Source of the DNA: Nectonema munidae | Lineage: Eukaryota > Nematomorpha > Nectonematoida > Nectonematidae | Assembly: GCA_030549495.1 (NCBI GenBank) | Contig: JAUIRK010000875.1 | Location: forward strand, 62,001-126,000 | DNA: 64,000 nucleotides | Reading direction: 5' to 3' | In this document: positions 33,047-45,029 of the stretch, one piece after another | How positions within the stretch are numbered: position 1 is the first letter of the stretch | Layout: every line of letters starts with the position of its first letter | Position numbers and translations under genes: made by a program | Notes under the pieces: model-generated | What the model was told of the DNA's origin: nothing | What the model saw: only the letters and a program-made list of their open reading frames with translations | The model's database searches: none

Positions 33047-33172
33047 CGACTTCGACCATATTGGTAATAGCGATTTCACATATGGTGAATATGAATTGGC
33101 ACAATCAGGATTGGGAAGCGAAAAATTTACTAAATTAAACTCCTCCTTCTCTTCGCTTACCACTAAAGAAGA
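33047..33172 (-). CDS. possible exon (f) of the minus-strand gene (weak)
   Basis: 126 bases open in phase 0 between 'atggggtgag' and a 'TCG/GTGATA' donor-like site. The plus strand of the same DNA is also open (33021-33209) and reads at least as protein-like, so strand and status are uncertain. Confidence 0.25.
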
Positions 33173-34119
33173 CTCACCCCATATGCTCACAAAAATTAAA
33201 GAATTTTAATAAACTTAAAAATAACCAACTTCTAAATTTTATTAGATACCAACTCTGATTGAGACTCCAATCCTGTCTATCACAGCTGCAAAAATTATAC
33301 ATTTTCCTATTCCAATTGAATTTAATCCAGAAAGAAGGATAAATTCAATCTAAAATATTTTCATTTTGTTTAAAAACGTGAAGCTTTTTTATCAGGAAGG
33401 CACATCCATGGGACTATAGCGTAGGAGGGTTCCATGTAAATTCCACCCCTATAAATTTCCTTCCTGGAATAATTCACCCACTATTGTTTGCTATAATAAG
33501 TTAAACAGTCGTTGTTTGCTCAAAAAAGAGAAAGTGAAACCCATACAATTCAAATGATATTCCTTAAAATAATCGGATGGATATTCAAAAAAACGAAGTT
33601 AAGGTTTGATTTTCTATTGGCTCTAGTTGCTTTCTTTTATATCATTCAAATTTATTTATATATTTAAATATATTATTCTTTTGCACCCATGTCTTTTTTT
33701 TATACATCTCTCCATCGAAAGGAAAAAGGAAAGTGGTTGAGAGTGAAAATTACATATCTGAGAGGCACAAAGAGAATGTGAAGAAAACAAGAACTTATTC
33801 GCGATGTGAAAGACTCTACTCTAAAATCAATTTAAAAAACGATTAGATTTATTAAATATATCTGGAGCAGTTTTATGGTTAGCGAAAATTACCTGAAATG
33901 AAAAAATAATGGGGTAGAAGTTTCCTGAAGTGAAAATTCCCTCTACTACCCTCACCGGTCTGCAACCAAAAAATTGTTTTCGATTTAACAGGTGAATTTG
34001 ATGCTTTATCACACGCAGATTTGAAATTTACCACTAAAACTGCTGCATCACATCAGGTTTTTCACAATATTCAATCAATATAAAAATAGAGTAAATATAT
34101 TTTTTAAGTTTAACATGTG
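33173..34119. other. intron-like DNA, nothing recognised
   Basis: No supported feature. A 61-codon minus-strand frame at 33827-34012 has no recognisable motif. Confidence 0.4.
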
Positions 34120-35621
34120 CAAATGGCTATTGTTACGTCTATGGAGAATTTGCTGTGAAGAAACAACGAAGATACGGATTGTGTTAACAAAGCATACTAT
34201 GCATACTTTGGAGTGAAGCATGGGAACCAAGATAAGAACTGGGCTCCTCATATAGCTTGTTCAATATGTGTGGAAGAACTGAGGCAGTGTACAAAAGGTG
34301 AAAAAGACAATGATATCGCGAGAGCAGATAAACCACAGTGATGAGTGATATTCCTGCACATGAAAAGTCCAAGGGCAGCTCGAAGACAAGAAAAAATATT
34401 GCCTATCCGAATCTTCCATCAGTGTTGCGACTTATTTCTCATGGTCCATATGTGCCAGTCCCATTACCTCCCAATAGTCTGGACGATGTACATCTAAGTT
34501 CAGGCACCAAAACTCACAGCAATGATGAATCAGATTTCTGCATTGGTGATGAAAGCAATGAACTTAAACTGTTTGGTCAGAGTGAACTAAATAATCTGAT
34601 GCGAAATCTAGGCCTGGCAAAGGAATCAGCAGAGCTTTTAGGCTCAAAACTAAAATCCAAGAATCTATTCGCTTACATTATTCTCCTAGTATCGTCACTG
34701 TGAGAAGGCGTTTGCCCCCTATTTTGTCGAGGAAAATGACTTAGTGTATTGCACTGGCTCCAAAGGTAGGTCTCGTTGAAAAGTTTAGTATTTGCTATAA
34801 TAATGAGGAATTCTTATTGATTCATCTAAAAGAAGTCTTAAAGCCGTTCTTTTGCATAATAGAAATGAGTATTCTTCAATTCCTGTAGGAAACTCGGTAA
34901 TTATGAAAGAGTCCTATGAAAATTTGATCCTTCTTTTTGTCAGGATCAATTACAAAGACGACAACTGGATGATTCGAAGATTGTATGTATTCACTCACAG
35001 CAGGGACAAAGAACATCTTGCGAGAATGTTTGGTGGATACTAAAAAGATTCTACTGCCACCACTGCACATCAAGTTGAGGCTGATGAAACAGTTTGTAAA
35101 GGCTTTACCACTGGAAGGAAAAGGTTTGCTTATTTGTGTGAAAAGTTTCCTGGTCTCTCGCGCGCCAAGATTAAAGATGGAGTATTTGTTGGTTCGGACA
35201 TAAGAAAGTTCATGAAAGATGAAAACTTCGACAACTGTATTGGCGAGGTTGAAAGGAATACTTGAATCAGATTCAAAAATGTCATCAAAAACTTCTTGGG
35301 CAATCACAAGAGTCCAGAATACAAAGAAATCATAGGAAGAATGCTGGAAAATTTCAGGCTTTGGAATGGAGCATGAGTCTCAAAGATCACTTTCTGCATG
35401 AGCATCTTGACCATTTCCCAGAAAATTTAGGAGATGTGATCGAAGAACAGAGGGAAAGGTTCCACCAGGACATAAAGGAGATGGAAAGAAGGTACCAAGG
35501 AAGGTGGAACGTTAGTATGTTAGCGAACTACTGCTGGATGTTGCACCGAGAGACTTCACAAGATGTTTACAAACGTAAAGGTTGCAGGAGTAGTTTTCAA
35601 GACAAGAAGAATAGATTTTGA
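34120..35621 (+). pseudogene. element B copy 2, diverged and degenerate
   Basis: Pieces in the same order as copy 1: 'YCYVYGEF' (second Cys of 'CYIC' lost), 'NKAYYAYFGVKHGNQDKNWA' followed by 'PHIACSIC' (34190-34290), 'LFGQSELNNLMRNLGLAKES' (34570-34630), 'FVEENDLVYC' (34725-34755), 'IDSSKRSLKAVLLHNRNEYS' (34817-34876), 'ILLPPLHIKLRLMKQFVKAL' (35050-35108), 'HLDHFPENLGD' and 'EEQRERFHQDIKEMERRYQG' (35405-35505). The segment holding the second candidate catalytic Asp ('VDLKMMNFLLGQQ' in copy 1) is missing. Many frame breaks. Protein similarity to copy 1 is only about half, so it is another subfamily, not a duplicate. Terminal repeats like those of copy 1 were not found. Confidence 0.8.
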
Positions 35622-35719
35622 TTTATATCTCTTTCATTCATTTCTCTCTAAATAAAGGATCAGGCAAACTTTCTGTTACTTTTTATTTTAATAACACATT
35701 TAAGACCAAGCAAAGCAGA

Positions 35720-35824
35720 CGATATCTAAAAAAACGCAGACGATTTATATTCAAAGTCATTGAAAAGAGCAGACGAAGATGAAATTAATTATGTTCCAAA
35801 ATAGGAACATTGGTCGTAAATGGG
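35720..35824 (+). mobile_element. isolated piggyBac-type end
   Basis: Ends TGGTCGTAAATGGG followed by TTAA (35825-35828), very like the right end of the MITE at 28464-28583; repeated 'GCAGACGA' motifs precede it. No matching left end was found nearby, so it may be the remaining end of an element that element B copy 2 entered. Confidence 0.55.
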
Positions 35825-35828
35825 TTAA

Positions 35829-36504
35829 TATATAGCAAGCTCTACAAATTTGTGCGTAAACCTTACGTGCTAGCGAAAAACGGTGATGATATTTTGATTC
35901 AGCATCTTTGAAATGTATAACTACACATCACATATTTAAAACAATTCTAGGAAAGTCTCATTTTGCAGGTCTGTAATTTATTGTCATTCATTTTTACTCC
36001 TGCTTCTTCATTTTCAGATTCGCTTTTACCATCGCAGTATTAAAGCGTTCAGAGTGACAATGATTTCATCTTGGAACTTACTTTAAAAACTGTTTTTTTA
36101 TATAACTTTATAAAACAATGATTACAAAAATTGTACACACATTATGGTAAATTATAAATTGAAAGAGTTTCGGGCGGGATTCTAATTCAGGCGGGCGCAA
36201 GGCAGAGATTTTTGGAATAGAAAGAAATTTTTTAATGATTTTGACAGACAAAAAGTTTCGCTAATATATATTCTTTTTTTATATTGGGTATGTAAAAAAA
36301 AATAATTGAGAAAATGTCTTCACAGATGAAATCAATCTTATGTTATGATAACAGCGATAGTGGTAAGGTGGAGAAGGAAAACATGAAAATAAACATTTAA
36401 GAGGTAAAACTCTGCACCATGCTCAAATGATTACGATCTCCCCCTGAATGTGTGCCACTGTTCTAATTAAGATCGGCTATTTTTCAATAGACGGAGGCTT
36501 GAGA
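35829..36504. other. intron-like DNA, nothing recognised
   Basis: AT-rich with no supported feature. Confidence 0.4.
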
Positions 36505-36640
36505 GATAACACCGCCGTGTTTTTAGCGTCAGGGCACATTTTGCGCCACTCGTAGCGAACTATGAGGAAAAAAAGATTTGATGATGGATTCAAATCCAAG
36601 AGCTTGTGGCATCGAAGAGACAGATTCAGACGACCCTACT
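36505..36640 (-). repeat. tRNA-derived SINE, diverged copy
   Basis: Aligns by eye along its length with 38310-38456 ('gcgcc..t.gtagcgaactat.ag..aaa..g...gatg..g.at..aa.cc.aga'). The B-box-like 'ggattcaaatcc' (reverse complement) is present. Confidence 0.5.
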
Positions 36641-37124
36641 AAAACCGCTAACACGAGCGTGAGTATGGTTATCTAGAATCTGCCTTAGATTCTCGATGGT
36701 CTCTCGCTCGAATCCCACCATTCCTTTCTCCATACTGTTATTTCGATAGAAGCAAAGCAACTGTGTTTTTGGAAGAATGTTGATGATTCGATTCACGACG
36801 GTGCTATGAACTCTTTGTCTTAAGTGTCTCTTGTATTTTTTTTTAGAAATGTCAGTTAGTCAAATTGATATATGTGAATTTTTGGTTAATGAAATTTCAC
36901 TCCCTCTTTTCGAGATTCATATATTTCAGTGCATGGCGTCTAATGTCAATATGTATGCACGTACCTACTCCTTCGTATGTATGTCTAGATGTTTTTTGTG
37001 TCAGATTTGTATTAATACAAACAAATAGCAAAGCTTGTATCAAGATTGTCAAAAAATGTATATGTAAATGTACGATTGCGCTAACATTAAACCCAGCCTC
37101 AACCCTACCACTAATTCTACAAAT
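36641..37124. other. spacer with a tRNA-like trace
   Basis: 36650-36722 has a 'gctcgaatccc' B-box-like string and a GAATC/GATTC stem, but the loop lacks U33; not a functional tRNA. The rest is unremarkable. Confidence 0.3.
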
Positions 37125-37250
37125 CCTAACCCAGACAATAGGTTTCCAAAATTATACACAGAAATTGGTTGCGAACTTGACGACTATTATGCGAATTGAG
37201 GAATAAATGTGAATAGTGAAAATCAGCCGTGTAGAATGGGATCAAATACA
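37125..37250 (+). repeat. dispersed repeat Y, copy 1
   Basis: 'gacaataggtttccaa', 'ttttacac'-like, 'aattggttg', 'actattatg.gaattga' and 'gaatagt.aaa.tcagc' recur in order at 61828-61960. Unclassified. Confidence 0.55.
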
Positions 37251-38309
37251 AATTTGGGGTAATTGTATAATTATTTTTAAATACTAAAGTTTGGTGTATT
37301 TGTATTGTGTAAAATGTATCAATAAAAGCAACTCGAAATTCACTCTTGGGAATTTTCGTTTATCAGTGAAGCTGGGCTATAACTATTGTGTATATTGACT
37401 TGCTAGAAATAATGAATATATTTATGTGTTAATTTGATACAATGAGCATCTTTAATAAATCTTCTTTGCATAAGCATCTTTAGGTTAATGAAAAAGTAAA
37501 GAAGTATTTGTAGTTGAGAGATTCGCAAATAAGCATTTGATCCAATTGGCTAGTTAGATATTTACTAAATTATGGCTAATTTTAATAAAATGGAAGAAGA
37601 AAGACTTGAAATTAAATTCAATAGGAGTAAAGTGACCGTAGTTAAAATATTGGAAATCAAATAACTTAGAACGAGAACGACAAATGCTAGACCAAGAAAA
37701 AACCTACAAAATTTTTAAATACAGAGTAAATTATTTATTATAAAGATGCGCAGAAAAAGAGAAAAATTGAACATTTAAAGATTTAGATGATAAAAGATTC
37801 TGAGACAAGGAACGTACTCTGGTATACGAGAACAATTTAGTGAGCAAAAATTCAGAGACTTAAGATACCTTTAAGTAAATACAGGCGGGTATTTTTTCCA
37901 TTATATTTTGGTAAGTGTGTTTAAACTGTGAAACCATGTTTTTCTAAACAAATAAAGTGTCTAATTTTCGTAAAGATAAATGACATTTATACTTGAGCAG
38001 CCAAAACGATTTTTAATACAGACATTGAGTGCATAAAAAAGACCCACACGTAACGTCAAGTTTTTAGCAAGAATATTTTATGAGAAAAATTTTAATGTCG
38101 TACTTGTAAGTAAAATTCCATTAAAGCCAGAAAGTTTAGAATTAAAAGCGCTTAAAATTTTTCAGAATTGATTAACTTTAATTTTTGCTTTTTTTTTTAT
38201 AAAAAATTAGCAGACAAGTTAAATTTTTAAAAATCCTTAAGGAGGCAGGAAGAATCAAGTTCATAGATGAAATGTTTGATTAGAATCAAATAATCTTTTA
38301 ATTTCATAA
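37251..38309. other. intron-like AT-rich DNA
   Basis: No feature supported. Confidence 0.45.
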
Positions 38310-38456
38310 AGGTAAAGGTACCGTGGGGTGTTTTCATCGAGAAGGCATAATTGCGCCGATTGTATCGAACTATAAGAAAGTAGGCTTGATGCGGGATCGA
38401 ACCCAAGACCTTAAGTTATCGAAACACAGTACCTAACCAACCTTAGTCACGCCCCA
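38310..38456 (-). repeat. tRNA-derived SINE, copy with clear B box
   Basis: On the minus strand the head (38455-38391) begins GGGGCGTGACTAAGG and reaches GGTTCGATCCC at 38403-38393, an RNA polymerase III B box at the spacing of a tRNA gene. An A-box-like 'taaggttggttagg' lies at the right distance upstream. A tRNA-unrelated body follows. The same sequence recurs at 58044-58192. Confidence 0.75.
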
Positions 38457-38708
38457 TTTAATTTCATAAAATGCTTAATGAGAGTATATTCAAGGAGAAG
38501 TGATAAAAAAACTCATTTATTAAAAAGTATCTTTTTAGTGAAAATATTTTTATCACAATAAAGGGGATATTTTTGAAAATTATAAGGAAAAAACATGAAA
38601 CTTTGATGAAAGATATCTTTGAAAAGAAAATGGCGATGGAAAAGTCACTCTACAACGAGTTTTAAACAAAATGAACATCAAAATATTATATAAAAAAAAA
38701 GTAAAAAT

Positions 38709-38709
<1 letters not shown>

Positions 38710-38743
<34 letters not shown>
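38710..38743. repeat. (TA)n microsatellite
   Basis: Seventeen uninterrupted TA units. Confidence 0.95.
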
Positions 38744-38746
<3 letters not shown>

Positions 38747-39131
38747 GCATAGCATGAAAACAATTGTATAATATCAGACAACAAATGCTCGACTTTTTAA
38801 TGCAGTTACTAACTTTTTCTTCCAACAACTCTATATTATAATTTTTGGTTAAAAAATTGTTTTTCCGACGAAGATCTTCCTTGTGATAATGTTAACATTT
38901 TCTAAGTCACATTCATGAAGGTAATCGCAAATGTTGGAAGAAAAAAGTCAAATACTTTGATGAAAAATAAAACATTTGGAATGAAATGCGATATTTTACA
39001 ATTCTTATTATTCATCATTTTAGTAGCCACAAAGTTATTTTAAACCGAAAATGGATAAAAATCTGAAGAGATGGGAGAATATAGGGAGGATATAATGAAT
39101 AACAAATATTGTTCAATAACGGATATTATAC

Positions 39132-39524
39132 CAACTGTTTTGTTTTTCCTTTATCAGGCCTCTCAAAACTTTTTTGACTGGAAGGAGAAGAAAAAGCAGA
39201 CGACGGTCTTCTTGATGACGATTGAGAAGAATTAGAGTTCGTTGCATCTTTCTTTTCCACTTCAAACTTTCCTTCTTTTGTCTTTTTGTTTCGGTATATG
39301 AGTTTGTTTGCGTCCAGCATTTTTTTACAAACTCTATCATAAATTTCATTGATAAGTTTGTCTTTATGAGAGTCATTCATTTCATGCCATTTCTTCGTTT
39401 GGTTGATGTCGTTATTGAGATGACTGGTTTGAGAATTTTTAAACGCTTGCATTTCCTTTATAATCATTTTTCTAATTGAACTTTCTATCGAATGAGCAAG
39501 TTCTTGGGAGATTGGACCAGCATT
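39132..39524 (-). CDS. exon (e) of unrecognised long minus-strand gene
   Basis: A 131-codon phase 0 exon between an acceptor 'atgattatag' and a donor GTATAA. Reads 'NAGPISQELAHSIESSIRKM' at the start, a charged, probably helical middle ('MNDSHKDKLINEIYDRVCKK'), a Lys/Glu stretch, and a Ser-rich end ('SSQSSSRRPSSAFSSPSSQK'). The first half could form a coiled coil; the second looks disordered and phosphorylatable. The junction with exon d is in frame without a split codon. Confidence 0.72.
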
Positions 39525-40289
39525 CTATAATCATAAAGTGTACACAGTCAGTCAATGAAGAAATAAAACGCAATGTTAGAAGTAATGAAGAAATTTAAGA
39601 AGTCAATTTATGATGCCCAAAAGTACATAAACGTTCTCATTTAATTGGTATAAATGTTAAGTCTTTTAAAATTTAGAAATCATCTATTCTAATTTCGTGT
39701 AGCTCTTTTTTATTTTTATCTAATATATAATAATTTCAAGCGAATCATATATATATCAGAGGTCTGGCAAGACCTCCGGGGAGACAACTCGCCAAACTTG
39801 CCAGCCTTATTATATATTTAAATGTGTAAATCGTAAAATGCTTAAAAAATATACTTAAAATAAAAATTTTCAAAAAATATTTTACATACATATTGAAAGC
39901 CACATTTCAAAAATTCTTCCTAAAAGTTCAAAAAATTTAACTTTGAAATTGCAGTTTTATTTCATAAAAACTATATGATTGGTTGAAATGTTTATGTAAT
40001 ATATAATAATAATAATAATACTACTACTAATACTACCAATACTACTTTTTGGAAATTTTTACTTGTTTGATTTGAAGAAAGAATTCAACTGTTTTTCAAT
40101 ATTTCTTTTTTATGATATATATATCATTAGAAAGCTTATCGTTTGCTACATACTCTAGAATAATTAATTTTTGCAAAAGTTTTAAAAAATTTTAATAAAT
40201 GGACATTACTTCGAAAAATTTTGTCTAAATTTTTGAAAAAATTACGGACCACCTTTTTGTTTAAGCATAATGTGTCTTTTTTAAAAAAA
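39525..40289. other. start of a 13-kb repeat-filled intron
   Basis: AT-rich, with a (TAA)n and 'tactac' microsatellite at 40005-40045. A short 'gaggtctggcaagacctccggggagac' palindrome-like patch lies at 39759-39786. Confidence 0.5.
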
Positions 40290-40988
40290 AATAAATGAAA
40301 ATGGTGTCATTGGAAAGGTATACTTTTTGTGGTTAACATAGGCTAGGTTATACAAATAAATATATTTTTATTTTTCCAAAATCTGCTTTTATGTGAGGTC
40401 AGTCAAGTTTTATCTAGTTTCAAAAAATACCAATAATAATTAACGTTCTTAATTTATAAAATATTTTTTGAATATTTTATATTCACAAAGGTAAAATATG
40501 ATTTTTCACATTTTAAAATTTCATAGTTAAAGAAAACTGTCGAAAATTAATATATATTTTTTACTTTTTATGGGTCAATAGTATAGGTCAGTATAATGTT
40601 TTTCTAATAAATTTAAAATTATTTTTGAAGTGAAAAATGTTGATCGAATGTACAAGATTTGAAGCTATACTCTTTGTGGGTAAAATACGTTAGGTTTTAC
40701 AAATAAATATATTTTTATTTTTTCAAAATCCGCTTTTATGTGAGGTCAGTCAACTTTTATCTAGTTTCAAAAAATACCAATAATTAACGTGATGAGTTTA
40801 TATATTATTTCTTCAAAATTTTATATTCACAAAGGTAGAATATGGGTTTTAACATTTTAAAATGTCATAGTTAAATAAAACTGTCGAAAATTAATATATA
40901 TTTTTTACTTTTTATGGGTCAGTAGTATAGGTCAGTATAATATTTTTCTAATAAATTTTAAATTATTTTTCAAGTGAAAAAAGTCGAT
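40290..40988 (+). repeat. two tandem units of about 350 bp
   Basis: 'ttatgtgaggtcagtcaa' followed by 'ttttatctagtttcaaaaaa' occurs at about 40390 and 40738, and the following roughly 250 bp match with small differences. Confidence 0.75.
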
Positions 40989-41500
40989 TAAATGTAAGAG
41001 TTTTGTTTGATAATCGTAGTCTACTTTTATTTAGTTTAGATAGAACCTTTCTAATTTTTAACGAAGGGCATTCGTTAAAAATTATACCGACAGTGTGCGA
41101 AGAATAAATCACATTATTGATTGATTTTAGAGCATAATTATGCGAAGAAAGATGAACACATTTTGCATTACGCGTTTGTGAGAGCAGTGAATTCTTATCT
41201 CACATACGCTTCACCACATCTTTAGCACGCGTGTGTGGTTTTGTCGATTGAATGTACGAGTTTTGTTGGATAATCGTAGTCTACTTTTATTTAGTTTAGA
41301 TACAACCTTTCTAATTTTTAACGAAGGGCATTCGTTATATTTATACCGACAGTGTGCGAAGAATAAATCACATTATTGATTGATTTTAGAGCATAACTAT
41401 GCGAAGAAAGATGAACACATGTTGCATTACGCGTTTGTGAGCGCAGTGAATTCTTATCTCGCATACGCTACACCACATCTTTAGCACGCGTGTGTGGTTT
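40989..41500 (+). repeat. two tandem units of about 257 bp
   Basis: Both units contain 'ggataatcgtagtctac', 'acgaagggcattcgtta', 'accgacagtgtgcgaagaat' and 'tttagcacgcgtgtgtggtt' in order. Partial copies of the first segment recur near 41990 and 42330. Confidence 0.85.
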
Positions 41501-41734
41501 ATTTTATCGGGCTAGTGTACGCTTAGTTTATTTGTAGTGTTCCTAGCTTAAATCTAAGTCAAATATTAAAACGCTTATAACTTTCACATTTCTCAACAAA
41601 ATGCATCATGCGATATACCAAATTAAAGCATTTTTTATGGCCTTTCAGAATACATTACTTATATCATAAGTACTTAAGAAATGCCATTTTACTGTTTTTA
41701 TTTTCCATGGGCTTCATACCATTAATTAGCAGAT

Positions 41735-43085
41735 AAGGGATGCATTTTAAACTAAAGCTCCTTTCATTATGACAAATTTTTACCTATATTATGTGACAAT
41801 TTCCAGCACAATTATAAAGCGACTCTACTCTCAGAATCTAAATTTATTTGTAGATTTTTATAAAATAGTATTAGTTTTTCCATTTTTTTTATAAATTAAC
41901 CTTCGTTTTTTTTATTGGTCAGTATAATCTTTTTCTAATTAATTTAAAATTATTTTTGAAGTGAAAAATGTAGATCGAATGTACAAGTTTTGTTGGATAA
42001 TCGTAGTCCACTATTTATTTTTAGATTTTTATAAAATCATTTTAGTTTTCAGTTTTTTATATATTAACATTAGTTTTTTACTTCTTTTGAAGTGCGGGTT
42101 TGATTTACACTTTGATTCGAAAAAAATATGTTTTGGATAAATATTATTTTATTATTGTTTATTGCATATAAATTTTTAAAGAGAAGATAAATAGATCAAA
42201 ATATGTGTTTTAATCAATTTTTATCAATAAGTAATCTCATGAATTTATTTTTTCACTTTAATCCTAAAGTGAATTTCTATATTTTTATAAAATAATTATA
42301 ATTTTCGACATCCAATTGAAGAAATAATGAGTTTTGTTGGATAATCAGAATCTACTTTTATTTAGATTAGATACAACCTTTATAAGGGATCATTTTAAAC
42401 TAAAGCTCCTTTCATTTGGACAAATTTTTATCTATATTATGTGATAATTTCTAAACAATTATAAAGCGACTCTACTCTCAGAATCTAAATTTATTTGTAG
42501 ATTTTGAATTAATCAACAAAATTTAAATGCGGGTTTGATTTAACTTTGATTCGAAAAAATATGTTTTGGATAAATATTATTTTTATTTTTTTCACTTTAA
42601 TCCTAAAGTGAATTTCTATATTTTTATAAAATAATTATAATTTTCGACATCACATTGAAGAAATAATGAGTTTTGTTGGATAATCATAATCTACTTTTAT
42701 TTAGATTAGATATAACCTTTATAAGGGATGCATTTTAAACTAAAGCTCCTTTCATTTGGACAAATTTTTACCTATATTATGTGATAATTTCTAACACAAT
42801 TATAAAGCGACTCTACTCTCAGAATCTAAATTTATTTGTAGATTTTGAATTAATCAACAAAATTTAAATGCGGGTTTGATTTACACTTTGATTCGAAAAA
42901 ATATGTTTTGGATAAATATTATTTTTATTATTGTTTACTGCATTAAATTTAAGGAGATAAGGGATGCATTTTAAACTAAAGCTTTTTTCATTTGGACAAA
43001 TTTTTACCTATATTCTGTGACAATTTCCAGGCCAATTATAAAGCGACTCTACTTTCAGAATCTAAATTTATTTGTATATTGAAGA
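41735..43085 (+). repeat. interrupted array of four related units
   Basis: 'gggatgcattttaaactaaa' then 'gctcctttcattt' and 'aattataaagcgactctact' recur at about 41735, 42390, 42726 and 42962, with 'tttaaatgcgggtttgattt' and 'ggataaatattattttt' between. Unit spacing is irregular, so this is a complex rather than simple tandem array. Confidence 0.8.
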
Positions 43086-43225
43086 AATATTTTTTCAGTA
43101 TAAAGAGTTTAGAAAACTCTTCTCTAATATGTAATGATATATTCTCATCTAAATTTATTTGTATATTGAAGAAATATTTTTTCAGTATAAAGAGTTTAGA
43201 AAACTCTTCTCTAATATGTAATGAT
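43086..43225 (+). repeat. direct duplication of about 68-83 bp with internal palindrome
   Basis: 'tatattgaagaaatattttt', then 'agagtttagaaaactct' and 'ctaatatgtaatgatatatt' occur twice in a row, identically. Confidence 0.9.
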
Positions 43226-43270
43226 ATATTCTCATAACCTGTACGGTTGAACGCGGGTAGACAACTTGCG

Positions 43271-45029
43271 TGTTATCTCCAACCCGTATATTACGATGAT
43301 TCTTCTCCAACCTGTATTCTACGATGATTCATCTCCAAACTATATAGTACAATGATTCATCTCCAACCTGTATACTACGATGATTCATCTCTAACCTGTA
43401 TACTACGATGATTCATCTCCAACCTGTATACTACGATGGTTTCTATTCTATGTACAAATAACTAGGGAGACAATGTTCAACTTTCTGTTCACATTCTGCT
43501 AGATGTAAGATTTGATATACCTCATTCGGGGAGACGATGCCACATAAGTTATTACCTATATACATTATACCTGTATACTACGATGGTTCATCTCAACCTG
43601 TATACCGCGATAATTCATATCAAAGAATCGAAAAATATTCTTTAAAAATCAAAAATATCAAATTTTTCTAATATTATAATTATTCTATCTAAATTATTTA
43701 TATTGAAGAAATATTTTAGTATAAAGAGTTTAAAACTCTTCTCTAATATGTAATGATATATTCTCATAACGTATTAGGCATTGGTGTTATGTATATTAGA
43801 TGATTCTTTAATTATTTAGATGATTTCTACTATATATAAATGATTCATCTAGTATAAGATTTTTTATGTATATAGATATTTTATGTATTAGTTTTCTATT
43901 CTATGTAAAATAACTAGAGAAATTTAACTTTCTGTTCAATTTGCTAGATGTAAGATTTAATACCTCATTGGGGAGACGATGCTACAAAGTTATTACCTAT
44001 ATACATTATACTGTATACTACGATGGTTATCTAAATAAAATTCAATCAAAGAATCGAAAAATATTCTTTAAAAAATCAAAAAATATCAAACTTTCTGTTC
44101 ATATTTTGCTACCTCATACGATGTTACAAAAGTTATTACCTATACTTTGCAATTTGCACGATTTTAAATATTATATTTGTCAAATAATCAAAGAATCGAA
44201 AAATGTTCAAATCAAAAAATATTTATTCTTTTTAATATATGTTGGCTCCCTTACTTTTAAAGTTTATACCTATTTTATAATTTTTTTATAAATATTAATT
44301 GTCTAATATAAAGACAATATTTAAAAAAATAAATATTTTTTGTTTTTAATAATTTCCAAATATATTAAAAAATAAATTTTTTAAATTCTTTGATTATTGA
44401 AATATAATATTTAAAATCGTCAAATTGCAAAGTATAGGTAATAACTTTTGTAAATCGATGAGGTAGCAAAATATGAAAAAAGTTTGATATTTTTTGATTT
44501 TTTAAAGAATATTTTTCGATTCTTTGTTAAGAATTTTATTTTGATTATTTGACAAATATAATATTTAAAATCGTAAATTAAAGTATAGGTAATAACTTTT
44601 GTAACATCGTATGAGGTAGAAAATATGAAAGAAAGTTTGATATTTTTTGATTTTTTAAAGAATATTTTTCGATTCTTTGATATGAATTATCGCGGTATAC
44701 AGGTTGGAGATGAACCATCGTAGTATACAGGTATAATGTATATAGGTAATAACTTATGTGGCATCGTCTCCCCGAATGAGGTATATCAAATCTTACATCT
44801 AGCAGAATGTGAACAGAAAGTTGAACATTGTCTCCCTAGTTATTTGTACATAGAATAGAAACCATCGTAGTATACAGGTTGGAGATGAATCATCGTAGTA
44901 TACAGGTTAGAGATGAATCATCGTAGTATACAGGTTGGAGATGAATCATTGTAGTATATAGTTTGGAGATGAATCATCGTAGAATACAGGTTGGAGAAGA
45001 ATCATCGTAATATACGGGTTGGAGATATA
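43271..45029. repeat. 1.75-kb imperfect palindrome with 28-bp tandem repeats in its arms
   Basis: 43271-43650 is almost exactly the reverse complement of 44650-45029. Each arm begins with about six copies of a 28-bp unit ('aacctgtatactacgatgat'). The middle (43650-44650) holds shorter, eroded copies of the same sequence; in the left arm, 43886-44100 repeats 43436-43660 in direct orientation with many one- to three-base losses. The symmetry centre is near 44310-44330. Confidence 0.88.

Noticed and set aside
36650-36722. Functional tRNA gene
   Set aside because: The B-box-like string and a 5-bp stem exist, but the loop lacks U33 and no acceptor stem can be paired.
38580-38828. Minus-strand frame with a Tyr-Ile repeat
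   Set aside because: It is a translation of the (TA)n microsatellite.
43271-45029. CRISPR-like array from the 28-bp repeats in the palindrome arms
   Set aside because: Units are head-to-tail without unique spacers, in animal DNA, and form inverted arms.
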